Positions 19,724 through 27,514 of a stretch of 64,000 nt of DNA are shown here, in pieces; within the stretch, counting starts at the first letter, position 1; each line of letters opens with the position of its first letter. The position numbers and the translations under genes were made by a program. The notes under the pieces are model-generated. The model made no database searches. It was not told where the DNA came from and saw only the letters and a list, made by a program, of their open reading frames with translations. The stretch lies in NCBI RefSeq assembly GCF_913058315.1, contig NZ_CAJXQY010000002.1, forward strand, positions 23,956 to 87,955, in the 5' to 3' direction. This DNA comes from an uncultured Alteromonas sp. (GTDB lineage: Bacteria; Pseudomonadota; Gammaproteobacteria; Enterobacterales; Alteromonadaceae).

Positions 19724-20311
19724 TTGGCAGACATTCGTCTTATTGTGGGCCTGGGTAATCCAGGCCCCGAATACGAACAAACACGCCACAATGCGGGAGC
19801 GTGGTTTTTACAAGAACTCGCATCGACGTTTAATACCTCTCTTTCTCCTGAAAGCAAATTCTTTGGCAAAACCGCCCGAATTACCCTTGCTGGTCAGGAC
19901 ATCCGTTTGCTTTACCCCACAACGTTTATGAATAAAAGCGGGCAGTCTGTTGCCGCGCTGGCGAACTTTTATCGTATAGAGCCCTCACAAATGCTGGTTG
20001 CTTTTGATGAGCTGGATTTACCGCCAGGCGTTGCCAAGTTTAAAGTAGGTGGCAGCTCAAGTCAGAACGGCATTCGGGATATCGTCTCGCGGATGGGCAA
20101 TAATCGTGACTTTTTACGCTTGCGCATTGGCATTGGCCATCCGGGCCATAAAAGCAAAGTCACCGGCCACGTGCTGGGTAAACCTGCGCAACAAGAAAGA
20201 GAAGCAATTGAACAAGCGATTGATGAGGCAGTTCGTTGTACTGAAATTTTACTTAATAACGATCTAAAAATGGCGCAAAATCGCCTTCATAGTTTTAAAG
20301 CAGATAATTAA
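19724..20311 (+). CDS. pth: peptidyl-tRNA hydrolase
   Basis: Frees tRNA from drop-off peptidyl-tRNA. 195 aa from a TTG start (AGGA about 10 bases upstream). [18 protein letters not shown] carries the active-site His of the first motif. [10 protein letters not shown] and [26 protein letters not shown] carry the other active-site residues. In the second motif GGSSSQNG replaces the common GGGHGGHNG, an unusual variant. rplY-pth-ychF order is conserved. Confidence 0.96.
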   Translation: MADIRLIVGLGNPGPEYEQTRHNAGAWFLQELASTFNTSLSPESKFFGKTARITLAGQDIRLLYPTTFMNKSGQSVAALANFYRIEPSQMLVAFDELDLPPGVAKFKVGGSSSQNGIRDIVSRMGNNRDFLRLRIGIGHPGHKSKVTGHVLGKPAQQEREAIEQAIDEAVRCTEILLNNDLKMAQNRLHSFKADN

Positions 20312-20335
20312 CTTCAAATTTTCAAGGGCTCCATT

Positions 20336-21427
20336 ATGGGATTTAAATGTGGCATTGTCGGCCTGCCGAACGTCGGTAAGTCAACGTTATTCAATGCATT
20401 AACCAAAGCGGGTATCGAGGCTGCAAACTTTCCGTTCTGTACCATTGAACCCAATACCGGTGTGGTACCGGTGCCGGATCTGCGCTTAGATAAGCTGGCA
20501 GAAATCGTTAATCCCCAGCGCGTTATCCCCACCACTATGGAGTTCGTGGATATTGCGGGCCTGGTTGAAGGTGCCTCTAAAGGTGAAGGTCTGGGTAATA
20601 AATTCCTGGCCAATATCCGTGAAACCGATGCGATTGGTCATGTAGTGCGCTGCTTTGACAATGAAAACATTGTGCACGTTGCCGGTAAAGTCAGCCCACA
20701 GGACGATATTGATATTATTAATACCGAACTGGCACTGGCAGACCTGGAAACTACTGAAAAAGCCATTCATCGTGTCGCTAAACGGGCTAAAGGTGGTGAT
20801 GCCGATGCCAAGTTTGAGCTGAAAGTACTGGAAAAAATTAAACCGACACTGGATGAAGGCCATCTGCTGCGCTCACTGGAATTGAGTAAAGAAGAACTGG
20901 CGGCTATCAGCTACATGAACATGCTGACCCTTAAGCCCACCATGTACATTGCCAACGTAAATGAAGACGGCTTTGAAAATAATCCTTATCTGGATCAGGT
21001 ACGGGCCATTGCTGAAGGTGAAAATGCCGTGGTGGTTGCCGTTTGTGCCGCCATTGAGTCAGACATTGCCGAACTGGACGATGAAGACCGCGAAGAGTTT
21101 ATGGCCGATATGGGTCTGGAAGAGCCGGGACTGAATCGCGTTATCCGCGCTGGTTATAACCTGCTGACGCTGCAAACCTATTTCACCGCTGGTGTTAAAG
21201 AAGTGCGCGCCTGGACCTTCCCTGAAGGCTCTACTGCGCCACAGGCGGCTGGAAAAATTCATACCGATTTTGAAAAAGGCTTTATTCGCGCTGAAATCGT
21301 TGGCTACGACGCTTTTGTTGAGTTTAATGGCGAGCAAGGTGCCAAGGATGCCGGTAAATGGCGTTTGGAAGGTAAAGATTACATCGTTAAAGACGGCGAC
21401 GTGATCCACTTCCGCTTTAATGTCTAA
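20336..21427 (+). CDS. ychF: redox-regulated ATPase YchF (OLA1)
   Basis: Ribosome-associated P-loop ATPase of the Obg-related family. 363 aa. G1 loop GLPNVGKST (9-17), [17 protein letters not shown] (G3), NVNE in the position of the nucleotide specificity motif (the non-canonical form that favours ATP) and a C-terminal TGS domain ([26 protein letters not shown]). Preceded by pth and closed by a terminator. Confidence 0.97.
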   Translation: MGFKCGIVGLPNVGKSTLFNALTKAGIEAANFPFCTIEPNTGVVPVPDLRLDKLAEIVNPQRVIPTTMEFVDIAGLVEGASKGEGLGNKFLANIRETDAIGHVVRCFDNENIVHVAGKVSPQDDIDIINTELALADLETTEKAIHRVAKRAKGGDADAKFELKVLEKIKPTLDEGHLLRSLELSKEELAAISYMNMLTLKPTMYIANVNEDGFENNPYLDQVRAIAEGENAVVVAVCAAIESDIAELDDEDREEFMADMGLEEPGLNRVIRAGYNLLTLQTYFTAGVKEVRAWTFPEGSTAPQAAGKIHTDFEKGFIRAEIVGYDAFVEFNGEQGAKDAGKWRLEGKDYIVKDGDVIHFRFNV

Positions 21428-21450
21428 GCATTTGACTAGCAAATAACCAG

Positions 21451-21477
21451 GCCCTCAGCGATGAGGGCTTTTTTATT
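21451..21477 (+). terminator. terminator after ychF
   Basis: GCCCTCA, loop GCGA, TGAGGGC and a T6 run (21451-21474). Confidence 0.9.
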
Positions 21478-21616
21478 TCCGTTAGATGGTGCTATCGTTG
21501 CCATGCTAAAAACACATTAATTCGCACAAAAACACGCCATCCGCGGCTGTTTTGGCTGAATTTCCAGCGCTGACGCACAGATATTAAGCAGTTGAACAAA
21601 TGAGTTAAAAAAGGGG

Positions 21617-21645
21617 TTGACGACCCCAGTTCATATACGCATAAT
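21617..21645 (+). promoter_or_regulatory. promoter of the tRNA operon
   Basis: TTGACG (21617-21622), a 17-bp spacer and CATAAT (21640-21645), followed by a GC-rich discriminator (ACGCGCC), the pattern of stringently controlled stable-RNA promoters. The -35 lies inside a small inverted repeat, GGGGT-TGACG-ACCCC. Confidence 0.75.
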
Positions 21646-21682
21646 ACGCGCCACTTCCTGAGAGGGAAGTAAAACAATCGGA

Positions 21683-21759
21683 GGCTACGTAGCTCAGTTG
21701 GTTAGAGCACATCACTCATAATGATGGGGTCGCAAGTTCGAATCTCGCCGTAGCCACCA
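21683..21759 (+). tRNA. tRNA-Met (CAT), elongator
   Basis: 77-nt tRNA with encoded CCA. Acceptor GGCTACG/CGTAGCC with A73; anticodon arm ATCACTCATAATGAT gives CAT. It closely matches the Escherichia elongator metT, including the GGCTACGTAGCTCAG 5' end. Confidence 0.97.
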
Positions 21760-21766
21760 ACCTCGC

Positions 21767-21788
21767 AAACCCAGTTTATGGGTTTTTT
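21767..21788 (+). terminator. terminator-like hairpin inside the tRNA operon
   Basis: AAACCCA, loop GTTTA, TGGGTTT followed by more T residues, between tRNA-Met and tRNA-Leu. It is a weak AT-rich stem and may act as a partial terminator or processing site. Confidence 0.5.
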
Positions 21789-21805
21789 AATGTGCGAGAC
21801 ACTGC

Positions 21806-21890
21806 GCGGAAGTGGTGGAATTGGTAGACACGCTGGATTTAGGTTCCAGTGCTTCACGGCGTGAGAGTTCAAGTCTCTCCTTCCGCACCA
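21806..21890 (+). tRNA. tRNA-Leu (TAG)
   Basis: 85-nt class II tRNA with a long variable arm (TGCTTCACGGCGT). Acceptor GCGGAAG/CTTCCGC, A73, CCA encoded; anticodon stem CTGGA/TCCAG with loop TTTAGGT, anticodon TAG. Counterpart of Escherichia leuW. Confidence 0.97.
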
Positions 21891-21892
21891 TT

Positions 21893-21968
21893 TGGGGTAT
21901 AGCCAAGTTGGTAAGGCAGCGGGTTTTGATCCCGCCATCCGTAGGTTCGAGTCCTGCTACCCCAGCCA
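21893..21968 (+). tRNA. tRNA-Gln (TTG), copy 2
   Basis: 76 nt, identical base for base to the copy at 13015-13090. It lies 2 bases after tRNA-Leu. Together with Met and Leu it reproduces the start of the Escherichia metT-leuW-glnU operon. Confidence 0.97.
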
Positions 21969-21975
21969 TATTAAG

Positions 21976-22006
21976 AACGCCAGTCGCATGACTGGCGTTT
22001 TTGTTT
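21976..22006 (+). terminator. terminator of the tRNA operon
   Basis: AACGCCAGTC, loop GCAT, GACTGGCGTT followed by TTTTGTTTT. Confidence 0.9.
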
Positions 22007-22076
22007 TCAGACTTCCCACCTTTTACTGCTGCGGTATGGTACATTTTTGCCATCACCCACTAAAGATGTCTGTGCA

Positions 22077-22976
22077 ATGCCTAACAACCTGTCTGCAACA
22101 CTCATTAAACTGTTATCCCCTTTTTTGTTATTGCTAGCCTCAGCGGCAATATCAGAGCCTGTAGAGCAAACAGCAGAGCTTGATGGACAGTCGCGCAGTT
22201 GGCGACTGTTTGTGCCGGACAATATCGGTAGCGGGGCTCCCTTGCCTGTCGTATTCAACTTTCATGGTACCGGCTCCACACCAAAACAGAGTGCCGAGCT
22301 GAATGAATTGGAAAGCCTGGCAGAACAGCATAAGTTTATTGTCGTCGCCCCCAAAGCTGAATTCAGCTATGAGCCTGGTGGTCGCCAAACCTGGAATGTT
22401 GAGCAACTGGATAGCCCGTACAATGATGTGGCCTTTATTAAAGGGCTGATTGCTCATCTGACGCAGCACTACCCCATCGATGCTTCTCGTATTTATGCTA
22501 CCGGCTTTTCTGGTGGTGCGCGTATGAGCAGCCGTCTGGCCTGCGATCTGGCAGATACCTTTGCCGCTATCGCTCCCATTGCCGGTGTACGCTTTGCCCA
22601 TAATTGCGAGCCAGCCAGCGCCATGCCGGTGCTCACCTACCACGGCACGCAGGATCCGGTTAATCACTATCAGCATCAGGCCGATTCGCCGCGTTACTGG
22701 CACGAGGGCGTAGAGCCGGCAATTGAGGACTGGGTTAAGTTTAATGGCTGTGAGAACACCACTACCACTGCTATTCGTGCAGGCATTACTAAAACCGTCT
22801 GGTCTGACTGCCGTGACGACGTAGAAGTGATTTTTTACCGCTCAGAACAGGCAGGCCATACCTGGCCTGGCAGCCCTAAAGCAGACATCCTGGCGAAGTA
22901 TGGTCTGGGCAGCACCGATGACTTACCCATGTCCGAAATCATCTGGGCATTTTTAAAGCAATATCAGCGCCAGTAA
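22077..22976 (+). CDS. secreted PHB-depolymerase/feruloyl-esterase-like hydrolase (LpqC family)
   Basis: 299 aa from the ATG at 22077 (an upstream TTG at 22047 is less likely), with a signal peptide (about 1-26). An alpha/beta hydrolase of the COG3509 esterase group: oxyanion NFHGTGS (61-67), nucleophile Ser145 in GFSGGARM, acid Asp193 in HGTQDPVNHY and His261 in AGHTWPG. Family members cleave polyhydroxybutyrate or feruloyl and acetyl xylan esters; the substrate here is not decided by sequence. Four cysteines in the C-terminal half may form disulfides in the periplasm or outside. Confidence 0.85.
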   Translation: MPNNLSATLIKLLSPFLLLLASAAISEPVEQTAELDGQSRSWRLFVPDNIGSGAPLPVVFNFHGTGSTPKQSAELNELESLAEQHKFIVVAPKAEFSYEPGGRQTWNVEQLDSPYNDVAFIKGLIAHLTQHYPIDASRIYATGFSGGARMSSRLACDLADTFAAIAPIAGVRFAHNCEPASAMPVLTYHGTQDPVNHYQHQADSPRYWHEGVEPAIEDWVKFNGCENTTTTAIRAGITKTVWSDCRDDVEVIFYRSEQAGHTWPGSPKADILAKYGLGSTDDLPMSEIIWAFLKQYQRQ

Positions 22977-23059
22977 CATCACTCCGTTTCGCTAAGTCAC
23001 CGAAGTCCGTGTTGTTTTTACTTTACAGTATACGTTCAGACCGGCACACTGATATGCGT

Positions 23060-23096
23060 GTCTTGTTACGGTTAACGCAATCATCCGTAACAAGAC
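23060..23096 (+). promoter_or_regulatory. leader hairpin before the Na+/alanine symporter
   Basis: GTCTTGTTACGG (23060-23071) and CCGTAACAAGAC (23085-23096) form a perfect 12-bp stem with a 13-base loop, 47 bases before the start codon. There is no T tract, so it is not a simple terminator. It could be an operator or a leader-RNA structure. Confidence 0.5.
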
Positions 23097-23142
23097 GATG
23101 GTGTAACCTCCTTCCACATAATAATTAAACAGGATTTCTTCA

Positions 23143-24546
23143 GTGCTCAACGACATCGTTGCGTTTATTAATAATATTCTCTGGGGTAACGGCCAGGTTC
23201 TTATTTATATGCTGCTCATATGCGGCATATGGTTTACCGTCAAGCTCGGCGGTGTGCAAATTAAACACTTTGGCCATATGTTCAGTCTGCTGAAAGGCAG
23301 CACCACCAGCAATAAAGAAGGGATAAGTTCATTCCAGGCACTGTGTACCAGCCTCTCAGCACGCGTAGGTACAGGGAATCTGGCGGGCGTTGCGGTAGCC
23401 ATTTCGCTGGGCGGCGCTGGCAGTATCTTCTGGATGTGGGTCATTGCTCTTCTCGGCATGGCAACCGGTTTTGCCGAAAGTGTGCTGGGCCAGTTGTACA
23501 AGGTTAAAGACGATCATGGCGAGTTTCGCGGTGGACCGGCCTATTATATTAAGCAGGGGCTCAATAAAACCTGGCTTGCCGTAGCGTTTTCATTGTGCTT
23601 ATTTCTGGGTTATGGCTTTATTTTTTCTGCCGTTCAGGCCAATACTATTACCGATGCACTGAACGCCGCCTACGACATACCCACCAGCTATTCGGGTATG
23701 GCGATTATTGCCCTGGCAGCGCTGATTGTGGTGGGTGGTTTACGGGGTATTGCCCGGTTTGCTGAGTGGGTTGTGCCGTTCATGGGCATTAGTTATGTAC
23801 TCGCCGCGTTACTGGTTTGTGCAATCAATATCACCGAGTTACCGGCCATGCTGATGAATATTATTCAATCGGCATTTGGTCTTCAGGAAGCCGGTGCAGG
23901 CGCTATGGGTGCCGCCGTGAAAAATGGTATTCAACGTGGTTTATACTCCAACGAAGCAGGTTCTGGTAGCGTGCCTCATGCTGCAGCGAGTGCAGCGCCC
24001 AACCCTAACCACCCGGTTTCTCAGGGGTATATTCAAATGCTGGGCGTTTTCCTCGACACCATGGTGTTGTGTACCGCTACGGCATTTATTATTTTACTGG
24101 CCGGTGGCTCCAGCAGCGATCAGATGGAAGGTATCCGCCTGACCCAGTCAGCTATGGAAACGCACATTGGTGCCGGTGGTGCTGACTTTGTTGCCGCTGC
24201 CATTTGCTTCTTCTCGTTCACCTCGGTGGTGGCCAACTATGCTTACGGCGAAAGTAACCTGCATATGTTCAAGCTCGATAATAAAATGGGCCGAATAGCC
24301 TACACCTGCGGTTATCTGGCCATGATATTCTGGGGCTCCATGGCGGCTTTACCCGAGGTCTGGGCGGCCGCCGATATGGCGCTGGGTTTGATGTCTGTCA
24401 TCAATATTATTGCCATCATGTGGATGACACCCACTATTGTCAGTATCAGCAAAGATTACTTTAATAAACGCGAACGCGGTGAAACACCGGAGTACAAAAC
24501 CGGTGACTGTGAGATTCAGGGCAAAACCGAAGACGGCATCTGGTAA
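23143..24546 (+). CDS. sodium:alanine (amino acid) symporter, AGCS family
   Basis: 467-aa inner-membrane transporter with about ten helices. GTG start with AGGA 8 bases upstream. The AGCS signatures FQALCTSLSARVGTGNLAGVAVAISLGGAGSIFWMW, GPAYYIKQGL and GIQRGLYSNEAGSGSVPHAAA are all present. It couples Na+ to uptake of alanine or glycine, as known for AlsT/DagA-type proteins. A strong inverted repeat stands in the leader and a shared terminator follows. Confidence 0.95.
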   Translation: MLNDIVAFINNILWGNGQVLIYMLLICGIWFTVKLGGVQIKHFGHMFSLLKGSTTSNKEGISSFQALCTSLSARVGTGNLAGVAVAISLGGAGSIFWMWVIALLGMATGFAESVLGQLYKVKDDHGEFRGGPAYYIKQGLNKTWLAVAFSLCLFLGYGFIFSAVQANTITDALNAAYDIPTSYSGMAIIALAALIVVGGLRGIARFAEWVVPFMGISYVLAALLVCAINITELPAMLMNIIQSAFGLQEAGAGAMGAAVKNGIQRGLYSNEAGSGSVPHAAASAAPNPNHPVSQGYIQMLGVFLDTMVLCTATAFIILLAGGSSSDQMEGIRLTQSAMETHIGAGGADFVAAAICFFSFTSVVANYAYGESNLHMFKLDNKMGRIAYTCGYLAMIFWGSMAALPEVWAAADMALGLMSVINIIAIMWMTPTIVSISKDYFNKRERGETPEYKTGDCEIQGKTEDGIW

Positions 24547-24553
24547 CTAAATA

Positions 24554-24580
24554 GGGCCTGACTCATCAGGCCCTGTTTTA
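24554..24580. terminator. bidirectional terminator
   Basis: GGGCCTGA, loop CTCA, TCAGGCCC (24554-24573) then TGTTTTA on the plus side and TATTTAG on the minus side. It serves the symporter and the convergent AhpD-like gene. Confidence 0.75.
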
Positions 24581-24581
24581 C

Positions 24582-25130
24582 TCAGGCTGGATGCCACTCA
24601 TACTTTGCAAACGCTTTATCCACGGGCGTATCGGCCAGGTGATTGATGTAATTGCTCATCACCTTCTGCGCCAGGATCAAAATAATTTCCAGTAGTTGCT
24701 GCTTGGTGTAACCCACTTCGAAGAATGCAGCGAGTTGTACCGCATCAGGGTTACCCCGGTCGACCAGAATGGCTTTAGTGGTTTCGCGCAGCACCTCGAG
24801 CTTGCCCGGCAGCGGGGTTTTATTGCGCAGAGCATCGGTGATGCTATCGTCTACTTTCATACTTTTGGCAATACCGGTGTGTGCGGGTACGCAGTAGTGA
24901 CAAGCGTGTTCAACATTTGCGGTTTGCCACACAACAGTGAGCTCTTCTGCACTGAATGACGTATTCTGTGCCTGAGTATGTAAAAATTTATAGCTCAGCA
25001 ACACCGACGGTGACTCTGCCATGATCCCATGTAAATTGGGGATCATGCCAAATGAAGCAATGGAGTCTTCCAGTAACGGCTGGGAAGCCTCAGGTGCGGT
25101 GTTCATTGTGTGAATGGTAAAATCTGTCAT
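24582..25130 (-). CDS. AhpD-like carboxymuconolactone decarboxylase-family protein
   Basis: 182 aa, all-alpha. The redox motif C77-H-Y-C80 with H84 (ACHYCVPAHTG) is that of the AhpD-like peroxidase subgroup of the CMD family (PF02627). Members reduce peroxides or have unproved roles. It is transcribed away from a TetR gene, with two copies of a palindrome in the 108-bp gap, so it is probably the repressor's target. Confidence 0.88.
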   Translation of the reverse strand: MTDFTIHTMNTAPEASQPLLEDSIASFGMIPNLHGIMAESPSVLLSYKFLHTQAQNTSFSAEELTVVWQTANVEHACHYCVPAHTGIAKSMKVDDSITDALRNKTPLPGKLEVLRETTKAILVDRGNPDAVQLAAFFEVGYTKQQLLEIILILAQKVMSNYINHLADTPVDKAFAKYEWHPA

Positions 25131-25177
25131 AGCTGTCCTTTATTTTTGACGGGTGAAGTTTTACCATAGCGCCTGAA

Positions 25178-25214
25178 TGAACGATCGTTCAAGTTAAATT
25201 TGAGCGATCGTTCA
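25178..25214. promoter_or_regulatory. twin TetR operator between divergent genes
   Basis: TGAACGATCGTTCA (25178-25191) is a perfect 14-bp palindrome and TGAGCGATCGTTCA (25201-25214) matches it at 13 of 14 bases. Centres are 23 bp apart, about two helical turns. The repeats sit between the AhpD-like gene and tetR. Confidence 0.85.
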
Positions 25215-25238
25215 AATCATATGTTATAAGGTAGATGA

Positions 25239-25820
25239 ATGGGTTATCCACGGGAACAAAGTATTCAACAGGCAACTGAGGTTTTTTGGCTTAAAGGCTA
25301 TCTGGGCACCGGCATGCGCGACTTGCAGACAGCGATGGATAAACGGCCCGGCAGCATTTATTCGGCTTTCGGCAGTAAAGAGGGTCTTTATCTTGAAGTC
25401 CTCAACCACTATACCGACGTATTGCATGAGCAGATTATGGCGGTGGCAAACAGTGATAATACCTTGCAACAGCTGCGTGAATTTCTGCGCTCCCCTTTAA
25501 CAGTGGACGACAGCGCCGCTCACAAAATTCAGTGTTTAATAGTCAAAACTCAGGCCGACTGGGCAGAATTGCCCGAAGGGGTTAAAAATGCGCTGCAAAC
25601 GGCGCTGGCAAATTTACGCGAAGCCTTTAAGGCGGTCATTATCAAAGCGCAAAGTGTAGGCGAATTGCCCCGGGAACTGCCTGAAGAACGAGTGGCTATG
25701 TGGTTACAGGGCCAGTTTATTGCCCTGCGGACACTGGCAACCAGTGTGGCGTTACCAGCAAGCCTGACCTGGATGGCCGATAAAATTGTTTCTGACCTAA
25801 CCGGAGACTGGGCACAGTAG
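25239..25820 (+). CDS. TetR-family transcriptional regulator
   Basis: 193 aa. N-terminal helix-turn-helix (about 8-55: QATEVFWLKGYLGTGMRDLQTAMDKRPGSIYSAFGSKEGLYLEVL) and a C-terminal ligand domain of the COG1309 type (LPREL, WLQGQFIALRTLA). It probably represses itself and the divergent AhpD-like gene through the two palindromes in between. The inducer is unknown; an electrophile or peroxide would fit the target. Confidence 0.9.
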   Translation: MGYPREQSIQQATEVFWLKGYLGTGMRDLQTAMDKRPGSIYSAFGSKEGLYLEVLNHYTDVLHEQIMAVANSDNTLQQLREFLRSPLTVDDSAAHKIQCLIVKTQADWAELPEGVKNALQTALANLREAFKAVIIKAQSVGELPRELPEERVAMWLQGQFIALRTLATSVALPASLTWMADKIVSDLTGDWAQ

Positions 25821-25848
25821 GCGCCAGGTGCCGGTATCCGCAACCGAT

Positions 25849-26025
25849 TTAAGTTACCAGCATCTTGATCAGTTGAGCAACCAGCAAAATCATCAACAAT
25901 GGCCAGAACCAGCGGGTCAGTTTCGACATGTCCTCACCACTCATCCGCCATTTGGATTTTTCCAGCAATGGCACAATAACCACCAGTGCCAGAAATAAAA
26001 TGCCAATAATATAAAGTATGGTCAT
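25849..26025 (-). CDS. 58-aa two-helix membrane protein coupled to ubiF
   Basis: Short gene whose ATG overlaps the TAA stop of ubiF by one base (TAATG), giving 58 aa to a TAA at 25849. It has two hydrophobic segments (about 3-20, ILYIIGILFLALVVIVPLL, and 39-55, RWFWPLLMILLVAQLI) joined by a charged loop (EKSKWRMSGEDMSK). No family is recognised. The overlap and the membrane-like composition support a real gene. Any role in ubiquinone synthesis is only inferred from position. Confidence 0.65.
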   Translation of the reverse strand: MTILYIIGILFLALVVIVPLLEKSKWRMSGEDMSKLTRWFWPLLMILLVAQLIKMLVT

Positions 26026-27197
26026 TAAGCTAATCCCATTGCGTATTTGAGAACCTGAGCCTTCACCGGCCCGGTATGTTGCGCCACTTTTAGCAAGCCA
26101 TTACGCAGCCATTTAAGCGGCGCATGATCATTACTGAAAGCGGTATAAAAGCCATCCATTGCCGACATCATCAGCGCGTTGTCACGCTGGCGTGGTCGTT
26201 GGTAACCGGTATGTAAGCAAGCAGCAAAGTCCTCGCCGTTCGCCTGACCGTTGGCTGTTTGAGTCAACAGGCAAGCCACATCCTTAAACCCCAGATTTAC
26301 GCCCTGCCCAGCCAACGGATTAATGGTATGCGCGGCGTCACCCACCAGAATAATGCCGGGCATAATATAGTCACTGGCATGTCTTCTAATGAGGGTGAAA
26401 GCGGCTTTATTCAATACCGTAAAGTCATCACCCAAGGGCGGGAAGTCCTCTTCAATCGCTTGTTTCAGCTGTACCGAGGATAATTTTGACAATGCAGCCA
26501 GACGCTGCGGACTGTCATACCAGATAAGTGACGCATAATTGTCATGCATAGGTAATAAAGCGCGGGGGCCAAGAGGCGTGAACTGTTGCCAGGTGCGGTC
26601 GGCTACCGGTTCGGTAAATTCAACAACAATTCCCATGGCTTGCTGCGCATACTGCCAGCCTGATATGCCAATACCGCTAAGCTGACGTACCTGGGATTCG
26701 GCCCCATCGGCACCAATCAGCCATTTTGCACAAATTTCTTCACCGCCTTCCAGGGTAATGGCCACCGGCTCATTATCATTCGCCGGGCGAGCTATCGCAC
26801 TGATGTGCGCCGGCGAAAACCAACTGACATTACTAAACGCTTTTAACGCTTGATGGCATCCCAGTTGGACCAGGCGGTTTTCCACAAAATACCCCAGGCG
26901 CTCAAAACCGGCGTCACTGGCTATAAAGTCGGTACGGCAATCCGGCCGTTCCCATACTGATAACTCGCTGTAGGAACGCACCCGCATGGCTTCAATGTGC
27001 TGCCAGGCACCGAGCGCCTTCAACAAGTCTACGGATGCCACGCTGATGGCCGACATGCGCAGATCCGGCGGTTGCCCGGCAGCGAAAGGCTGCGGCGGAC
27101 GCTGTTCTATAATCGCGACCTGATAACCCTGCTGTGCCAGGCCCAAAGCGGTGGCCGCGCCAACCATGCCAGCGCCATTAATACAAAAATCAAACAT
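26025..27197 (-). CDS. ubiF: ubiquinone biosynthesis FAD monooxygenase (UbiF/COQ7-step hydroxylase type)
   Basis: 390-aa flavoprotein of the UbiH/UbiF/VisC family. Dinucleotide motif GAGMVGAATALG (8-19), the DG motif LIGADGAESQVRQ and the FAD motif GDAAHTINPLAGQGVNLG. These hydroxylate the ubiquinone ring at the inner membrane. Paralogues are hard to separate by sequence alone; I assign UbiF because Escherichia ubiF is also divergent from miaB-ybeZ-ybeY-ybeX-lnt and close to the same tRNA operon. Confidence 0.88.
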   Translation of the reverse strand: MFDFCINGAGMVGAATALGLAQQGYQVAIIEQRPPQPFAAGQPPDLRMSAISVASVDLLKALGAWQHIEAMRVRSYSELSVWERPDCRTDFIASDAGFERLGYFVENRLVQLGCHQALKAFSNVSWFSPAHISAIARPANDNEPVAITLEGGEEICAKWLIGADGAESQVRQLSGIGISGWQYAQQAMGIVVEFTEPVADRTWQQFTPLGPRALLPMHDNYASLIWYDSPQRLAALSKLSSVQLKQAIEEDFPPLGDDFTVLNKAAFTLIRRHASDYIMPGIILVGDAAHTINPLAGQGVNLGFKDVACLLTQTANGQANGEDFAACLHTGYQRPRQRDNALMMSAMDGFYTAFSNDHAPLKWLRNGLLKVAQHTGPVKAQVLKYAMGLA

Positions 27198-27514
27198 ATA
27201 GGAACCCTGTTTATGTTCAGCGATTATGCCCGAACTCGCGGGCTAATTCTAATACCAATCCGTATAGACAATTGTTACACAAGCGCGTTATATCAGTGTG
27301 TTAGCAATAAATCATGGATTTTAAACTGTTACGTAAACTTGCCTTGGGCTGGATCGAAAAAGCGCTAAAATCCCACTCAGACCGGCTCACAAGGGTAGCG
27401 ATCGGGGTTTATAACAGTTAAAATACGCGGCTATTTTGACCAAAATCGCTGCGCGCCGTGGATTGCCCTATGCAAACCCCTTTTTGCGCCAGCCTAACGT
27501 GATTATTAAATGTT
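27198..27514. other. 317-bp divergent promoter region ubiF/miaB
   Basis: No coding potential seen. AT-rich stretches (TTATAACAGTTAAAATACG around 27409-27427, AAAAAGCGCTAAAATCCC around 27356-27374) could hold -10 elements for miaB, but no convincing -35/-10 pair with 16-18 bp spacing was found. Confidence 0.4.
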
